Positions 26,925 through 37,447 of a DNA stretch of 64,000 bases are shown piece by piece; within the stretch, counting starts at the first letter, position 1, and the number at the start of each line of letters is the position of its first letter. Position numbers and translations under genes: made by a program. The stretch comes from Geminocystis sp. NIES-3708 (GTDB taxonomy: Bacteria > Cyanobacteriota > Cyanobacteriia > Cyanobacteriales > Cyanobacteriaceae): contig NZ_AP014815.1 in NCBI RefSeq assembly GCF_001548095.1, positions 771,656-835,655 of the forward strand, given 5' to 3'. Under the pieces are notes generated by a model, which searched no databases, had not been told where the DNA came from, and saw only the letters and a program-made list of their open reading frames with translations.

Positions 26925-28665
26925 CTATTTTCTTCCATGTTGCAATATTCCATGTTCTTGAATCCCAAGGGGTTAATTCTACGCCTTGTAAATTATTAGC
27001 AATACCAACAACATCGGCACGATGAATAATAGGTATAACAGTTACCTGATTGATTAACATATCATTTAATTGTTTAAAAATTATAGCTCTTTTTTCAGGA
27101 TTTAATTCAGTAATTACTGTTTGTAAAAGTGCATCATATTCAGGATTACAATAACGAGAATAATTATCTCCTGACCAATTATTAATTTTTTGGGGTATGT
27201 TATCGCAAGTATATACTTTAAAATAAGGGATAGGATCTGGGTTGTTATTACCAGTAGTGAACATTTGAGCATCAGCTTGAAATCTCTCTACTGTATCATT
27301 ATTGCTAGGATCACTTGAAAACATGACACTAGCGTCAATGGTTTTTAATTCTACTTCGATGCCTAAAGATTGCCAACTTTGTTTAATGATAGCTTGAGTT
27401 TTTTGTCGTAAAGGGTTAACTGTTGTTTGAAATAAAACTTTCATTTCCACACCGTTTTTATCTCGAATACCATTACCATTAGTGTCTTTCCATCCTGCTT
27501 CATCTAACAATTTTGCGGCTTTTTCAGGGTTAAATTCTGAAGTGGTATTAGTGGAAACTAATTCGGGTGGTGCTAATAAAAAATTTGAAGTTGGTTTTCC
27601 TGTTATACCATACAATTGTTCGGCGATCATTTCTTTATTGATAGCTAAAGCAAAAGCCTGTCTAACTTTTTCGTCACTAAAAAAAGGATGAGGAAATTTT
27701 ATACTAGATCTTTCACCTTCGGAAGTTTCTTTATTCGGATCTGTATAATTTAACAAAATTCGCTCACTATTAGAGCCAAAGTTAGTAATTATTTTACCTT
27801 TATTTGCCTTACTTAATTCCTCTAAAATATTTGATTCTACTTGTAAATTATAAGCAAAATCGGCATCTCCTGTTTGTAAAACAGCCCTTGCCGCAGAAGT
27901 AGCGTCTCCTCCTCCTTTTATCTCAATTTTGTCAAAATTTTGGGTTTCTGGTTGCCGATAATGAGTATTTTTTTGATAAATTACCGAATCACCGGGCTTA
28001 AATTGTACTACAGAATAAGCTCCAGTACCTACAGGAATTAAATTAAAAGGTGCTTCTCTTGCATTTTCGCCGTTATATTGAGTATATAAATGTTCAGGTA
28101 AAATCATCCCCGCACCACCAACAAAAATGGAATACCATGCTGGGGTAATTTGTTTAAAAGTTACTTTTACAGTATATTCATCCAATGCTTGGACATTGTT
28201 AACAACGGCATAATCACCACTGTTAACACTACCAACCTTGGGATTACTAATAAATTTATAAGTAAAAACCACATCATCGGCGGTGAATTTTTCTCCATCC
28301 GACCATTTGACATCTTTACGTAACTTCCAGATTACTGACAAACCGTCTTTAGCAACTCCTCCATTTTCAACACTAGGTATTTCTTGAGCTAATACAGCAA
28401 TTAATTTACTCTTAGGATCAAAAGTAGCTAAAGGTTCAAGAGTTATTCTACTAGCTTCCGAGTCTTTAAATCCAGTAGAGAGATGAGGATTTAAGATTGT
28501 TGGTGCTTGCCAATAAATCATTTTTAAGATTTTATTATTGGTACTATTAGACGTGTTAAGATTATTTGTCTCGGTAGATGATGAAAGAGAATTGCAACTA
28601 ACAACGGTTAAGCTACTTGTAACAGCAATAATTAAATGAGCCCAAGATTGTCTAAATTTTCTCAT
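26920..28665 (-). CDS. Peptide-type ABC transporter substrate-binding lipoprotein
   Basis: This is a family 5 extracellular solute-binding protein (DppA/OppA class) that captures peptides or related solutes for an ABC importer. The N-terminus has a lipoprotein signal with lipobox VVSC (Cys24), then a Ser/Thr/Asn-rich tether. Family features include IYWQAPTILNPHLSTG, GLSVIWKLRKDVKWSDGEKF near residue 110 and ADDVVFTYKFI. The 581-residue length is normal. No permease or ATPase genes adjoin it, so the rest of the transporter is elsewhere. It stops with TGA at 26920, which also shows TGA is read as stop in this genome. Confidence 0.88.
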   Translation of the reverse strand: MRKFRQSWAHLIIAVTSSLTVVSCNSLSSSTETNNLNTSNSTNNKILKMIYWQAPTILNPHLSTGFKDSEASRITLEPLATFDPKSKLIAVLAQEIPSVENGGVAKDGLSVIWKLRKDVKWSDGEKFTADDVVFTYKFISNPKVGSVNSGDYAVVNNVQALDEYTVKVTFKQITPAWYSIFVGGAGMILPEHLYTQYNGENAREAPFNLIPVGTGAYSVVQFKPGDSVIYQKNTHYRQPETQNFDKIEIKGGGDATSAARAVLQTGDADFAYNLQVESNILEELSKANKGKIITNFGSNSERILLNYTDPNKETSEGERSSIKFPHPFFSDEKVRQAFALAINKEMIAEQLYGITGKPTSNFLLAPPELVSTNTTSEFNPEKAAKLLDEAGWKDTNGNGIRDKNGVEMKVLFQTTVNPLRQKTQAIIKQSWQSLGIEVELKTIDASVMFSSDPSNNDTVERFQADAQMFTTGNNNPDPIPYFKVYTCDNIPQKINNWSGDNYSRYCNPEYDALLQTVITELNPEKRAIIFKQLNDMLINQVTVIPIIHRADVVGIANNLQGVELTPWDSRTWNIATWKKID

Positions 28666-28835
28666 TTTTATTTTTTGAGATGGTTTTACCAGTAATAAAT
28701 GTTGTCAAAATCCGATTTTTTCTTCACTATTATACAGATTTTGAATAGGGTAGATAATCTAATTTAATTGATTTTATTTATTTTTAACTATGGTGTTCAG
28801 ATATAATAATTTGAGTCTCAATTAATTTCTAATTT

Positions 28836-29666
28836 ATGAAAAAACTAATCGAAGGTTTACATCGTTTTCAAGCTGGTTATTTTGAAAGTAATCGAGATTT
28901 ATTTGAAGAATTATCTCAAGGGCAACATCCCCGTGTTTTATTTGTAACTTGTTCGGATTCTCGAATTGATCCCAATCTTATCACTCAAGCGAAAGTTGGT
29001 GACTTATTTGTAATTCGTAACGCTGGTAATATTATTCCTCCCTTTGGAGCTACTAATGGTGGTGAAGGTGCTTCCATTGAATATGCCATAGCAGCTTTAG
29101 ATATTGAACAAGTTATAGTATGCGGACATTCTCATTGTGGTGCAATGAAGGGTTTATTAAAAATGTCCAAGTTGGCTGATAAAATGCCTTTAGTTTATGA
29201 ATGGCTAAAACAAGCCGAAGCAACTCGTAGGTTAATGATAGATAATTATTCCCATGTGCCAGAAGAAGATTTATTACAAATTACTGTCGCTGAAAACGTC
29301 TTAACTCAGTTAGAAAATTTGAATACTTATCCTATTATCCGTAGTCGTTTACATCAAGGTAAACTTTCTCTTCACGGTTGGATTTACAGTATTGAATCAG
29401 GTGAGATATTAGCTTATGATCCTGTATTACATGATTTTGTCGATGTGGAAAGTCGCAAAAGTGATCCTGAATATGTTTATAATTTACATCCTAGTTGTTC
29501 GGTATCGAAATCTATTGGTTGTAAAGTTTATCCCATGAATGAAGAAAAGAATCCTCCTTTAGTACAAAAAAATACAGTAGAAAATAATATTAATGATAGC
29601 TTACCTCGATCTAACAGATTATCCAGAGAACAAGCAGAAAGAATTTATTATGGTACTAGACATTAA
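28836..29666 (+). CDS. ccaA: Carboxysomal beta-carbonic anhydrase CcaA/IcfA
   Basis: CcaA converts bicarbonate to CO2 inside the carboxysome. The 276-residue protein has the beta-CA zinc ligands Cys39 ([10 protein letters not shown]), His98 and Cys101 ([11 protein letters not shown]), and the Asp41/Arg43 dyad. Beyond the about 200-residue catalytic core it has an extended C-terminus ending [16 protein letters not shown], which resembles the CcaA tail used for packaging by CcmM. The gene lies about 17 kb from the ccm operon, as is common. It overlaps the end of aroB by four bases, tail to tail. Confidence 0.92.
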   Translation: MKKLIEGLHRFQAGYFESNRDLFEELSQGQHPRVLFVTCSDSRIDPNLITQAKVGDLFVIRNAGNIIPPFGATNGGEGASIEYAIAALDIEQVIVCGHSHCGAMKGLLKMSKLADKMPLVYEWLKQAEATRRLMIDNYSHVPEEDLLQITVAENVLTQLENLNTYPIIRSRLHQGKLSLHGWIYSIESGEILAYDPVLHDFVDVESRKSDPEYVYNLHPSCSVSKSIGCKVYPMNEEKNPPLVQKNTVENNINDSLPRSNRLSREQAERIYYGTRH

Positions 29667-30748
29667 GAAAAAATTTGTCGCAATAAATCACTACTAATTT
29701 GATCTGTAATCATCACTTTGCCAATGGTTTCAGGTAAAATAAAACGAACTTTTCCAGCCTTAACCTTTTTATCAGTTTGTAAATTAGCAATAATTTCCTC
29801 TAAATCAAGATAATCAGGAATTTCAGTTGGTAAACCTGTTTTTTCAATCAATTTTTTCTGTCTAATTGCTTCTTCTTCTTTCCAAAGATTAGTTTTTACG
29901 GCAATTTTTCCTGCAGCTATCATGCCTATTGCGACCCCTTCCCCATGCACAAAAGTTTCATAATGAGTTAAACTTTCAATAACATGACCGATGGTATGAC
30001 CATAATTAAGAATAGCTCTTAATCCTGATTCTTTTTCATCTTTAGAGACAACATCAGCTTTAGCTTGACAAGAACGAGTCAAGATGTCGTTCAATAGCAC
30101 CTTTGATAAATTATTCAAGCTATCAAGACTATTTTCCTCTTCTAGGCGTTCAAAAAGAGTTTTATCCCAAATTACTCCATATTTAATTACCTCTGCCATA
30201 CCAGCTCTAAACTCTCGCTCCGGCAATGTTTTTAAAACATTAGAATCAATTAAAACTAATTTTGGTTGATAAAAAGCACCAATCAAATTTTTACCTTGAG
30301 GATGATTAACCCCAGTTTTGCCCCCCACAGAGGCATCAACCATCGCTAGTAAAGAAGTAGGAATTTGAATAAAATTAATCCCTCTTAACCAAGTGGCTGC
30401 CGCAAATCCCGTCATATCACCAACAACTCCACCCCCCAATGCTATCATGGTTGAATTGCGTTCGAGGCGATACTTAAGAGCACTATCATAAATATGGGAA
30501 ATAGATTCAAGGGTTTTATGATTTTCTCCTGCGGGAATGAGATGATAATTGACAGTAAAACCAGCATCTTCTAAAGATTTAATAGTTATATCACCGTAAT
30601 AGTTAAAAATTTCAGGGTTAGAAACTACTAAGATTTTTTTGCCAATATTAAGGTTTTTGGCTTTTGCACCGATACTTGATAAGCCTTCATCGGTGACATA
30701 AATTGAGTAGGAATTATCGGGTAAAGATACGGATATAATTGATTCCAT
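29663..30748 (-). CDS. aroB: 3-dehydroquinate synthase
   Basis: AroB makes 3-dehydroquinate from DAHP, the second step of the shikimate pathway, using NAD and a metal. The 361-residue protein shows [41 protein letters not shown] and, in the metal site, [13 protein letters not shown] and [10 protein letters not shown]. Length and motif spacing are normal. It converges on ccaA with a four-base overlap of stop regions. A heptamer array separates it from hemC upstream on the same strand. Confidence 0.95.
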   Translation of the reverse strand: MESIISVSLPDNSYSIYVTDEGLSSIGAKAKNLNIGKKILVVSNPEIFNYYGDITIKSLEDAGFTVNYHLIPAGENHKTLESISHIYDSALKYRLERNSTMIALGGGVVGDMTGFAAATWLRGINFIQIPTSLLAMVDASVGGKTGVNHPQGKNLIGAFYQPKLVLIDSNVLKTLPEREFRAGMAEVIKYGVIWDKTLFERLEEENSLDSLNNLSKVLLNDILTRSCQAKADVVSKDEKESGLRAILNYGHTIGHVIESLTHYETFVHGEGVAIGMIAAGKIAVKTNLWKEEEAIRQKKLIEKTGLPTEIPDYLDLEEIIANLQTDKKVKAGKVRFILPETIGKVMITDQISSDLLRQIFS

Positions 30749-30810
30749 AATTAATTAGGAATTAGAAAAGAAGAATTAGAGTCAGAAATAACTAAATCAA
30801 AGATGAGATT

Positions 30811-30840
30811 GTTAATTGTTAATTGTTAATTATTAATTAT
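30811..30840. repeat. Tandem heptamers (GTTAATT) reaching the hemC stop
   Basis: GTTAATT occurs three times, followed by ATTAATT and AT. The last bases include the TTA that is the hemC stop codon on the minus strand (30837-30839), so the array ends at the gene boundary. Confidence 0.75.
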
Positions 30841-31799
30841 CGTTCTATTTCTGCTAAGATAGCCGCTAAAATTTCTCCCGCACCTTGTTGTTTAAGTTTT
30901 TCGGCTAATTGTGAACCAATTTCTTCGGGATTAGTACGATCACCTGTTACACTATCTTTAAGAAGTTGTTTACCATCGAGACTTGCTACCATTCCAGTCA
31001 AAGTAAGATTATCACCTTCAATAATACTGTTGACCCCGATAGGCACTTGACATCCACCTTCTAAAACTCGTAAAAAAGATCGTTCTGCTAAGGTACAATC
31101 TCTAGTATCAGGATGTTCGATAGCCTTAATTATTTGTAGTACAGAATCATCGCCAATACGGCATTCAATACCCAAAGCACCTTGCCCTACGGCATGGAGA
31201 GAAATATCAGCGGGTATTACTTGATGTATGCGATCGCTCATTCCTAATCTTTCTAAACCAGCTACAGCAAGAATAATAGCGTCATATTCTCCAGCGTCTA
31301 ACTTACCCAAACGAGTGTTAACATTACCACGCACATCTTTGAAAGTCAAATGGGGATAATGATGACGTAACTGAGCGAGACGACGAAGAGAAGATGTACC
31401 GATTACAGCACCTTCAGGGAGGGTATCTAATTGCTTATCTTTATGCTTTTCATTGACAACTAAGGCATCAGCAGGGTTAACCCTCTCGGTAACACAACCT
31501 AACATTAAACCTTCAGGAAGATTAGTCGGTAAATCTTTGAGAGAGTGTACCGCAAAATCTACTTCATTATTGATCATGCCAACTTCTAACTCTTTGGTAA
31601 ATAAACCTTTATCACCAATTTTTGCTAAAGCCACATCAAGAATTTTATCTCCTTGAGTACTCATTTTTTCGACTTCAAATTCTACATCGGGAAAATTAGT
31701 TTCTAATTCTTTTTTTACCCAGTAAGTTTGCACTAATGCTAGTTGACTTTTACGAGATCCTATTACTATAGTACGTTCATTATCAATAGTTGCGGTCAT
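30837..31799 (-). CDS. hemC: Hydroxymethylbilane synthase
   Basis: HemC (porphobilinogen deaminase) polymerises four porphobilinogens for heme and chlorophyll synthesis. The 320-residue protein has [12 protein letters not shown] near the N-terminus, [11 protein letters not shown] with the catalytic Asp region (about 80-91), [11 protein letters not shown] and [11 protein letters not shown]. The dipyrromethane-cofactor cysteine lies in [12 protein letters not shown] (about 245). Normal length. Its stop lies inside a heptamer array. Confidence 0.95.
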   Translation of the reverse strand: MTATIDNERTIVIGSRKSQLALVQTYWVKKELETNFPDVEFEVEKMSTQGDKILDVALAKIGDKGLFTKELEVGMINNEVDFAVHSLKDLPTNLPEGLMLGCVTERVNPADALVVNEKHKDKQLDTLPEGAVIGTSSLRRLAQLRHHYPHLTFKDVRGNVNTRLGKLDAGEYDAIILAVAGLERLGMSDRIHQVIPADISLHAVGQGALGIECRIGDDSVLQIIKAIEHPDTRDCTLAERSFLRVLEGGCQVPIGVNSIIEGDNLTLTGMVASLDGKQLLKDSVTGDRTNPEEIGSQLAEKLKQQGAGEILAAILAEIER

Positions 31800-31922
31800 A
31801 TAAATAGTTTTTATAGAAATTCTTAGAACTCGATCTAGCTTACCAGAAAAATGGTATAGGATAATTAGGAATAAAAAAATTAAGAGAGCAAATATTTTGA
31901 ATATTTAGTAGCTAATTATTAG

Positions 31923-32534
31923 TTAATTTTTATAAAATTTACTTGACATAATCAGATCTATTTGCCTGTGTAAATCAGCTAAGTTTTTATTATTATCAAT
32001 GATAATGTCAGCTAGTTCAAGCTTTTGAGTTAAAGGCATTTGACTATTAATTCGAGATATAGCTTCATTTTCTGTTAAATTATTTCTAATTTTTAATCGA
32101 TTTAATTGAGTAGAAAAATCACAACTAACAACCCAAATTTGATTCACTAAATTAGTCATTTTTGCTTCAAACAGTAGAGGGATTGATAAAATAATCAGGG
32201 AATTAGATAAGATTTTTATTTGCGACTGTAAGCTATCAAAAACAAAAGGATGAATTTGGTTTTCTAGCCAAGTCTTTTCTTGTTTATTATTAAATATAAT
32301 TTTACCTAATTTTTCTCGATTTAAGTTACCATTACTTAATAATATTTTTTCTCCATAGCGATTAATAATATTGTAAAAAATAGGAGAATTAATTGTTACG
32401 GCTTCTCGTGCTATTAAATCTGCATCTAATACAGGAATTAAATATTTTTCAGTTAAATAATTTGATACAGTTGATTTTCCCGTAGCAATTCCTCCTGTTA
32501 AACCAATAATTAATTTATTATCTTTTTTTTCCAT
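31923..32534 (-). CDS. coaE: Dephospho-CoA kinase
   Basis: CoaE phosphorylates dephospho-CoA in the last step of CoA synthesis. The 203-residue protein has the P-loop GLTGGIATGKST at residues 11-22. The DADLIAREAV motif (about 38-47) and PLLFEAKM (about 119-126) are family markers. Length is typical. It lies divergently from the large glycosyltransferase gene, with 281 AT-rich bases between them in which I see no further feature. Confidence 0.92.
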   Translation of the reverse strand: MEKKDNKLIIGLTGGIATGKSTVSNYLTEKYLIPVLDADLIAREAVTINSPIFYNIINRYGEKILLSNGNLNREKLGKIIFNNKQEKTWLENQIHPFVFDSLQSQIKILSNSLIILSIPLLFEAKMTNLVNQIWVVSCDFSTQLNRLKIRNNLTENEAISRINSQMPLTQKLELADIIIDNNKNLADLHRQIDLIMSSKFYKN

Positions 32535-32815
32535 AATTATTAACAGTAATATGAATTAATGGATAATTAATAATAAAGATGAACATTTAAAAAATGTATA
32601 ACAATTTATTGAGTAATTGTGAATTAATTAAATTTAAACAATAATGAGAGTTATATAAAATCTATAATTTTTAAAAAATATTTTATATAAATGATTTAAA
32701 ATTATCTTATATAATTGCCTAAATAACTATTTATTATTGATTATTTTCTGATAAAAAAGTCTAATTTTATAGTTTTTACTCATCTTAACTATTCCTTGTT
32801 TTTTATAAATTAATC

Positions 32816-35770
32816 ATGAAAGTTTTAATTGCTGAATTTGACTTATTCTCTAAAATTGGGGGAGGGCAAACTTTTTATCGCCGTTTGATAGAGACAAATC
32901 CTGATATAGAATTTTATTATCTTATTATGGAAGAAAAAATCAGCAGTTTTCGCCCTAAAAATGCTCAATGTTTAATCTATAAGCAACAATATATTAAGTC
33001 AGATTTAAAAGGTTTATCTACTACTTTACCATTAGAAAAACTTTATCGCCCTTTTTTAATAGCTAGTAATATTAGTTATTCAGTAATGGGTTTTGATTTT
33101 GATGTAATCGATTATCCTGATTATGAGCAATATGGACTTTTTTTAGCATCAGCATTAAGTTACCATCAAGTAAAATTCAAGAAAATAATCCTGTCTCTAC
33201 ACGGTATTGTTTCTCAAAGTTTACATCATGATTGGGTGATAAATAAAGACTATATTCATAATTTAGAATTTGCCGAAAACTTACAGTATAAAATTGCTGA
33301 TATTCGTTACGGCATCAGTAAAAACTACTTAGAATGGTGGCAAAAAAAAGATAATTTTCTTAACTATTATTATCATCCTTTACATTTTTTTGACTTAACT
33401 CCAAAAATCAATTATCAACCATTAAAAGCAAAACCAAGTTTAAATTTTATTGGTAGAAAGGAAAAAGGAAAAGGAGTTGATATTTTTGTTAATTTAGTCA
33501 GTTTTTTACCGAAAAAACTATATAGTCAAGGAAATATTATTGGCACGAATCCTCAAACCTTAGATAGGAAAACAGGAGAATTTTATTTAAAACAAATGTT
33601 AGCCTTAGCTTTTACGCCCATAAATATATTACCATCTGTGACTCGCTACGCATTACAAGGAAAATTTAATTCTAATTCTGTGACAATTTTACCTTCTCGA
33701 TTTGATACTTTAAATTTAGTAGCTTTAGAATCATTATTTGCTGGTTGCCCAACTATAATTAGCAAAAATGCTGGGATTTGTCGTTTTTTAGCTGATAATT
33801 TTCCTGAAATACCTTTTATTCAATTAGATGTGAATAACTTGTACTCATCTTTACCTGAAATTATAAAACTTTTAAATAATTATGAAGGATACCGAATTAA
33901 TTTACAGGAAAAAATTACTTCAATTTCTCCTCAAATGAATCAAAAAGAATTTAGTCTCATAGATGTTTATAATCAAAAAAATAATTATGAGGAAGAAGCA
34001 AGGCAAAAAATTGATCAATGGTATCAAGAGTTAATTTATTATTGTCAAAAAAGACAGTATTGGGGAAAACAACACCTTATCAATATAACTAAAAAAATAG
34101 TTACTCCGATAGTTAACCAAGGAAAAAATCAACTAGAAGATGTTAAAAGTAAAGTTAGTAAGAAAAAAAATATTGTTACCAATCAATTAGTTAAAAGCAT
34201 CTTTTTTTCCTCTGAGTATGAGAGAGTTTTTAACTTACAAGAAACATCGGCAAAAGAAATAGATATTAAAATTAATCAACTTAAAAATTTAAGTCATCCT
34301 CTTAACTTACCTCTTGGTGAAAAAATTAATAAACTAAAAAATGGTTATTATGTTAATCGTCTTAAAATTTGGCAAGAAATAGCAAGACTAGAAAAAATAA
34401 AAGGCAACGATTTATTATCAGCTACTTATGAGATAAGAATTATTCGTCTTCTTAATCGAGATAAATTTAATCAATTACAAAATATTAGTCACACTTTAAT
34501 TAATCATAATTTTCTTAAAGAATCTTCTCTATTAAAATTACTTTATCCTTCCGATAAAAATTCTTATGAATTAGCTTACGAATATTTGTCAAATAATTAT
34601 CAAAGTTTGCTTAAGTATCAGGAAAAATCTTACGAATTTATCAAAGATTATCGTGAGAAAAAAAATTATCGAGTCTCAGTGATCGTGTCGTTATATAATG
34701 CAGAAAGTAAACTAAACCGTTTTTTGTCAATTTTAGCCCAACAAACAATTTTCCAAAAACAAGAAGCTGAAATCATTTTAATCGATAGCGGTTCAACCCA
34801 AGAAGAATATCGAGTTTTTCAACAACTTGTGTCAATTTTGGATTTACCCATTGTTTACGCTAGAAGCAAAAAAAGGGAGACTATTCAAAGTGCATGGAAT
34901 CGAGGAATTTTGCTTTCTCAATCTTCTTACCTAACTTTTCTTGGTGTTGACGAAATGATAACCATGGATGGTTTAGAAATATTAGCGGATAAACTTGATC
35001 AAAATAATAACTTAGATTGGGTTGTCGGTCATAGTTTAGTAACGGAAGTTGATAATAAGGGTAACTGGCTTCGGGATGTGATGACATATAATCGCCGCAA
35101 TTTTAGTCAAGATTTAGTTTATCTTGATACTTGTTATTTAACCTACGTTGGGGGGTTGTATCGTCGTGACTTGCATTATCGTTTCGGTTTTTATGATGAA
35201 ACTTTTCGAGGTGCGGGAGATACGGAATTTAAAAATAGAGTCTTACCCCATATTAATTGTGAATTAGTCGAGAATGTCTTGGGAATTTTTTGGAATTATC
35301 CTGATAATCGCACTACCCAAAGCCCATTAGCTGAAATTGAAGATATAAAAGCATGGTATCTTTATCGAAGTGTTGGGGGGATAAAATATACTTTTGAAAA
35401 TCAAAATATTTCAAAAGTAGAAAAATTATTATTACATTGTCTTAACTATCGTAAAACTTTTTTAAATAACAATAGTACCGATTTTGATTTTGCTCATCAA
35501 CTTATACTATGGCTGGAAAAGAATTCTCCTCAATCTCCTTTTTTACAATTCGCTGAGGGAATAAAAAAAATTGATAAAAGTTATCAGCAATTAGAATACA
35601 CAGAGGATAAATCTCTGATTTCGTGGCAATTATTACAAGTCAAAAATTTAACACAAAGAATTAGTAATGCTCATGAAAAAATTGCTCAAAATTTAGGTAT
35701 AAATAATTTCAGACCTGAATATCAAGTTTTCAATGATAATCGTTATCAACAACATTCATTAATGTTTTAA
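32816..35770 (+). CDS. Bifunctional glycosyltransferase: GT-B (GT4-like) plus GT-A (GT2-like)
   Basis: The 984-residue protein joins two glycosyltransferase folds. The N-terminal GT-B part (about 1-370) has FIGRKEKGKGVDIFV and the donor-binding ILPSRFDTLNLVALESLFAG. A Lys-rich helical linker (about 380-600) follows. The GT-A part (about 615-860) begins VSVIVSLYNAESKLNRFLS, with LIDSGSTQEEY and a DEM segment in place of the usual DxD (FLGVDEM). No signal peptide or membrane helix is visible, so it is likely cytosolic, acting on nascent surface glycan. The acceptor and donor are unknown. There are no other glycan genes nearby, and tRNA-Val follows directly. Confidence 0.75.
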   Translation: MKVLIAEFDLFSKIGGGQTFYRRLIETNPDIEFYYLIMEEKISSFRPKNAQCLIYKQQYIKSDLKGLSTTLPLEKLYRPFLIASNISYSVMGFDFDVIDYPDYEQYGLFLASALSYHQVKFKKIILSLHGIVSQSLHHDWVINKDYIHNLEFAENLQYKIADIRYGISKNYLEWWQKKDNFLNYYYHPLHFFDLTPKINYQPLKAKPSLNFIGRKEKGKGVDIFVNLVSFLPKKLYSQGNIIGTNPQTLDRKTGEFYLKQMLALAFTPINILPSVTRYALQGKFNSNSVTILPSRFDTLNLVALESLFAGCPTIISKNAGICRFLADNFPEIPFIQLDVNNLYSSLPEIIKLLNNYEGYRINLQEKITSISPQMNQKEFSLIDVYNQKNNYEEEARQKIDQWYQELIYYCQKRQYWGKQHLINITKKIVTPIVNQGKNQLEDVKSKVSKKKNIVTNQLVKSIFFSSEYERVFNLQETSAKEIDIKINQLKNLSHPLNLPLGEKINKLKNGYYVNRLKIWQEIARLEKIKGNDLLSATYEIRIIRLLNRDKFNQLQNISHTLINHNFLKESSLLKLLYPSDKNSYELAYEYLSNNYQSLLKYQEKSYEFIKDYREKKNYRVSVIVSLYNAESKLNRFLSILAQQTIFQKQEAEIILIDSGSTQEEYRVFQQLVSILDLPIVYARSKKRETIQSAWNRGILLSQSSYLTFLGVDEMITMDGLEILADKLDQNNNLDWVVGHSLVTEVDNKGNWLRDVMTYNRRNFSQDLVYLDTCYLTYVGGLYRRDLHYRFGFYDETFRGAGDTEFKNRVLPHINCELVENVLGIFWNYPDNRTTQSPLAEIEDIKAWYLYRSVGGIKYTFENQNISKVEKLLLHCLNYRKTFLNNNSTDFDFAHQLILWLEKNSPQSPFLQFAEGIKKIDKSYQQLEYTEDKSLISWQLLQVKNLTQRISNAHEKIAQNLGINNFRPEYQVFNDNRYQQHSLMF

Positions 35771-35773
35771 ATA

Positions 35774-35845
35774 TGGGCGATACTGGATTTGAACCAGTGA
35801 CGTCCTGCTTGTAAGGCAGGCGCTCTACCACTGAGCTAATCGCCC
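35774..35845 (-). tRNA. tRNA-Val (anticodon TAC)
   Basis: A 72-nt cloverleaf on the minus strand: acceptor GGGCGAT/ATCGCCC, anticodon stem CCTGC/GCAGG with loop CTTACAA (anticodon TAC), T-loop TTCAAAT and discriminator A. CCA is not encoded. It lies four bases after the glycosyltransferase stop on the opposite strand. Confidence 0.95.
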
Positions 35846-35890
35846 TCGACAACATTTACCATTATAACAACTACTTTTAAAAAATGCAAG

Positions 35891-36490
35891 ATGTCTTCGG
35901 GAAAAAATCATGATCGAATTACTTGGATTTGTTTGCCTTTAATTTTGACGATTTTTTTAGTTTTTACTAAACGCTTCGATTTTTCTTTTTTAGCTAGTTT
36001 AGGTTTTCTTTTTAGTGGATTGATGTTTGGTCCTGATTTAGATATTTATTCTATACAATATCAACGTTGGGGATTTTTAAAGTTTATTTGGCTTCCCTAT
36101 CAAAAAACTCTCAAACATCGTTCTTTTTTTTCTCATGGTTTTATTATTGGAACAATTATTCGTATTTGCTATCTTAGTTTTATTTTATTGATTTTCTTTT
36201 TTCTGTTCTTGGCGATCGCAAATTTATTTGTTTTTGGGGAATGGCATTGGCAAAAATATATGATTAATACGTATAGTATTGTCAAAAATAAATATTGGCA
36301 AGAACTATTATTTTTATTTATTGGTTTAGAATTAGGAGCAATGAGTCATTACGTAGCAGATTATATCAGTAGTTTATTAAAAAAGAGGAAAAAAAAGTTT
36401 GATAAGTCAAAATCTTTTATTTCTCGTCCTCAAAAAACTGTTAATAAAAATCTCAAAAAGACTAATAATAAAAGGAGAAGCAAGAATTAA
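35891..36490 (+). CDS. DUF2227 putative metal-binding membrane protein
   Basis: The 199-residue protein matches the DUF2227 family of cyanobacteria. It has about four hydrophobic segments, and conserved His/Asp clusters that look like metal ligands: KNHDRIT at the start, MFGPDLDIYS (about 45-54) and LKHRSFFSHG (about 76-85), with a further MSHYVADY near residue 150. The C-terminus is a Lys/Arg-rich tail. Function is unknown. It precedes mazG by 27 bases on the same strand, suggesting one transcript. Confidence 0.78.
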   Translation: MSSGKNHDRITWICLPLILTIFLVFTKRFDFSFLASLGFLFSGLMFGPDLDIYSIQYQRWGFLKFIWLPYQKTLKHRSFFSHGFIIGTIIRICYLSFILLIFFFLFLAIANLFVFGEWHWQKYMINTYSIVKNKYWQELLFLFIGLELGAMSHYVADYISSLLKKRKKKFDKSKSFISRPQKTVNKNLKKTNNKRRSKN

Positions 36491-36517
36491 ACCAATTATT
36501 ATCCCTTTTTCTCACCT

Positions 36518-37333
36518 ATGATTCAACAAACTAACACAAAAATTCTCAAGGCTTTAGATAATTTAATTCAAATTGTGACTCAATTGCGATCGCCTACTGA
36601 TGGTTGTCCATGGGATTTAGCTCAAACTCAACAATCTTTAATACCCTATATTATTGAGGAAGCCTATGAAGTGGCGGATGCTTTGCAATCAAAAAATCAA
36701 GAAGCCATTGTCGAAGAATTAGGAGATTTACTATTACAAGTGGTTTTACAGGCACAAATTGCCCAAGAAAATGATGATTTTTCCTTAGAAGATATAGCAA
36801 ATATTATTACTGCTAAATTAATTCGCCGTCATCCTCATGTTTTCGGTGATGTAATTGTAGCCAATGAAGCTGAAGTTCATCATAATTGGGAGAAAATTAA
36901 AAGAGAAGAAAAAGAGGAAAAACAAGAATCTAATACTTTAAGTGATAAACTTAAAATCTATGCTCGTAGTTTGCCGACGATGATGGCAAGTTTAAAAATT
37001 TCTAAACAAGCGGCAAAAATTGGCTTTGAGTGGGAAAATGCCGATGGAGTTTGGGACAAATTTAAAGAAGAATTAGCTGAGTTTCAAGAGGCCATTGAAA
37101 TAGGAGATAAACAACACGCAACAGAAGAATTAGGAGATTTATTATTTACAGTAATTAATCTTGCCAGATGGTATAAATTAGATCCAACTTTAGCTTTACA
37201 AGGCACAAATCAACGATTTATTAAGCGCATTTCTATGATGGAAAAATTTGCTGATCTTCCTTTAGAAGAATATACAATCTTAGAATTAGAATCTTTATGG
37301 CAAGAAGCGAAAAAGAAATTAGCCTCAAGTTGA
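36518..37333 (+). CDS. mazG: Nucleoside triphosphate pyrophosphohydrolase MazG
   Basis: MazG hydrolyses NTPs and dNTPs to monophosphates and clears aberrant nucleotides. The 271-residue protein has the two-domain layout of the long form. Domain 1 has CPWDLAQTQQSL and the EExxE/D motif EELGDLLLQVVLQAQIA (about 68-84). Domain 2 has FKEELAEFQEAI and EELGDLLFTVINLARW (about 206-221). RRHPHVFGDV between them is a family block. The length equals typical MazG. A HIP1 palindrome falls near codon 23. Confidence 0.93.
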   Translation: MIQQTNTKILKALDNLIQIVTQLRSPTDGCPWDLAQTQQSLIPYIIEEAYEVADALQSKNQEAIVEELGDLLLQVVLQAQIAQENDDFSLEDIANIITAKLIRRHPHVFGDVIVANEAEVHHNWEKIKREEKEEKQESNTLSDKLKIYARSLPTMMASLKISKQAAKIGFEWENADGVWDKFKEELAEFQEAIEIGDKQHATEELGDLLFTVINLARWYKLDPTLALQGTNQRFIKRISMMEKFADLPLEEYTILELESLWQEAKKKLASS

Positions 37334-37447
37334 GTTAAATACAAAATTATCAGTCAAGATGAAGCTAGATGACTAGATAATCAAACGACTAAGAGGGAAT
37401 TCACTTAAACATTATTAAAATTGATTTTTGGCAAATATTTACTAACT

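Noticed and set aside
26698..26961. 87-codon plus-strand frame
   Set aside because: It lies antisense to the Rpn-like pseudogene and the end of the lipoprotein gene, and its product resembles nothing.
37334..37447. Possible fourth copy of the inverted-repeat element (GAATTCACTTAAAC near 37398)
   Set aside because: Only about 12 bases resemble the element end; the interior does not align.
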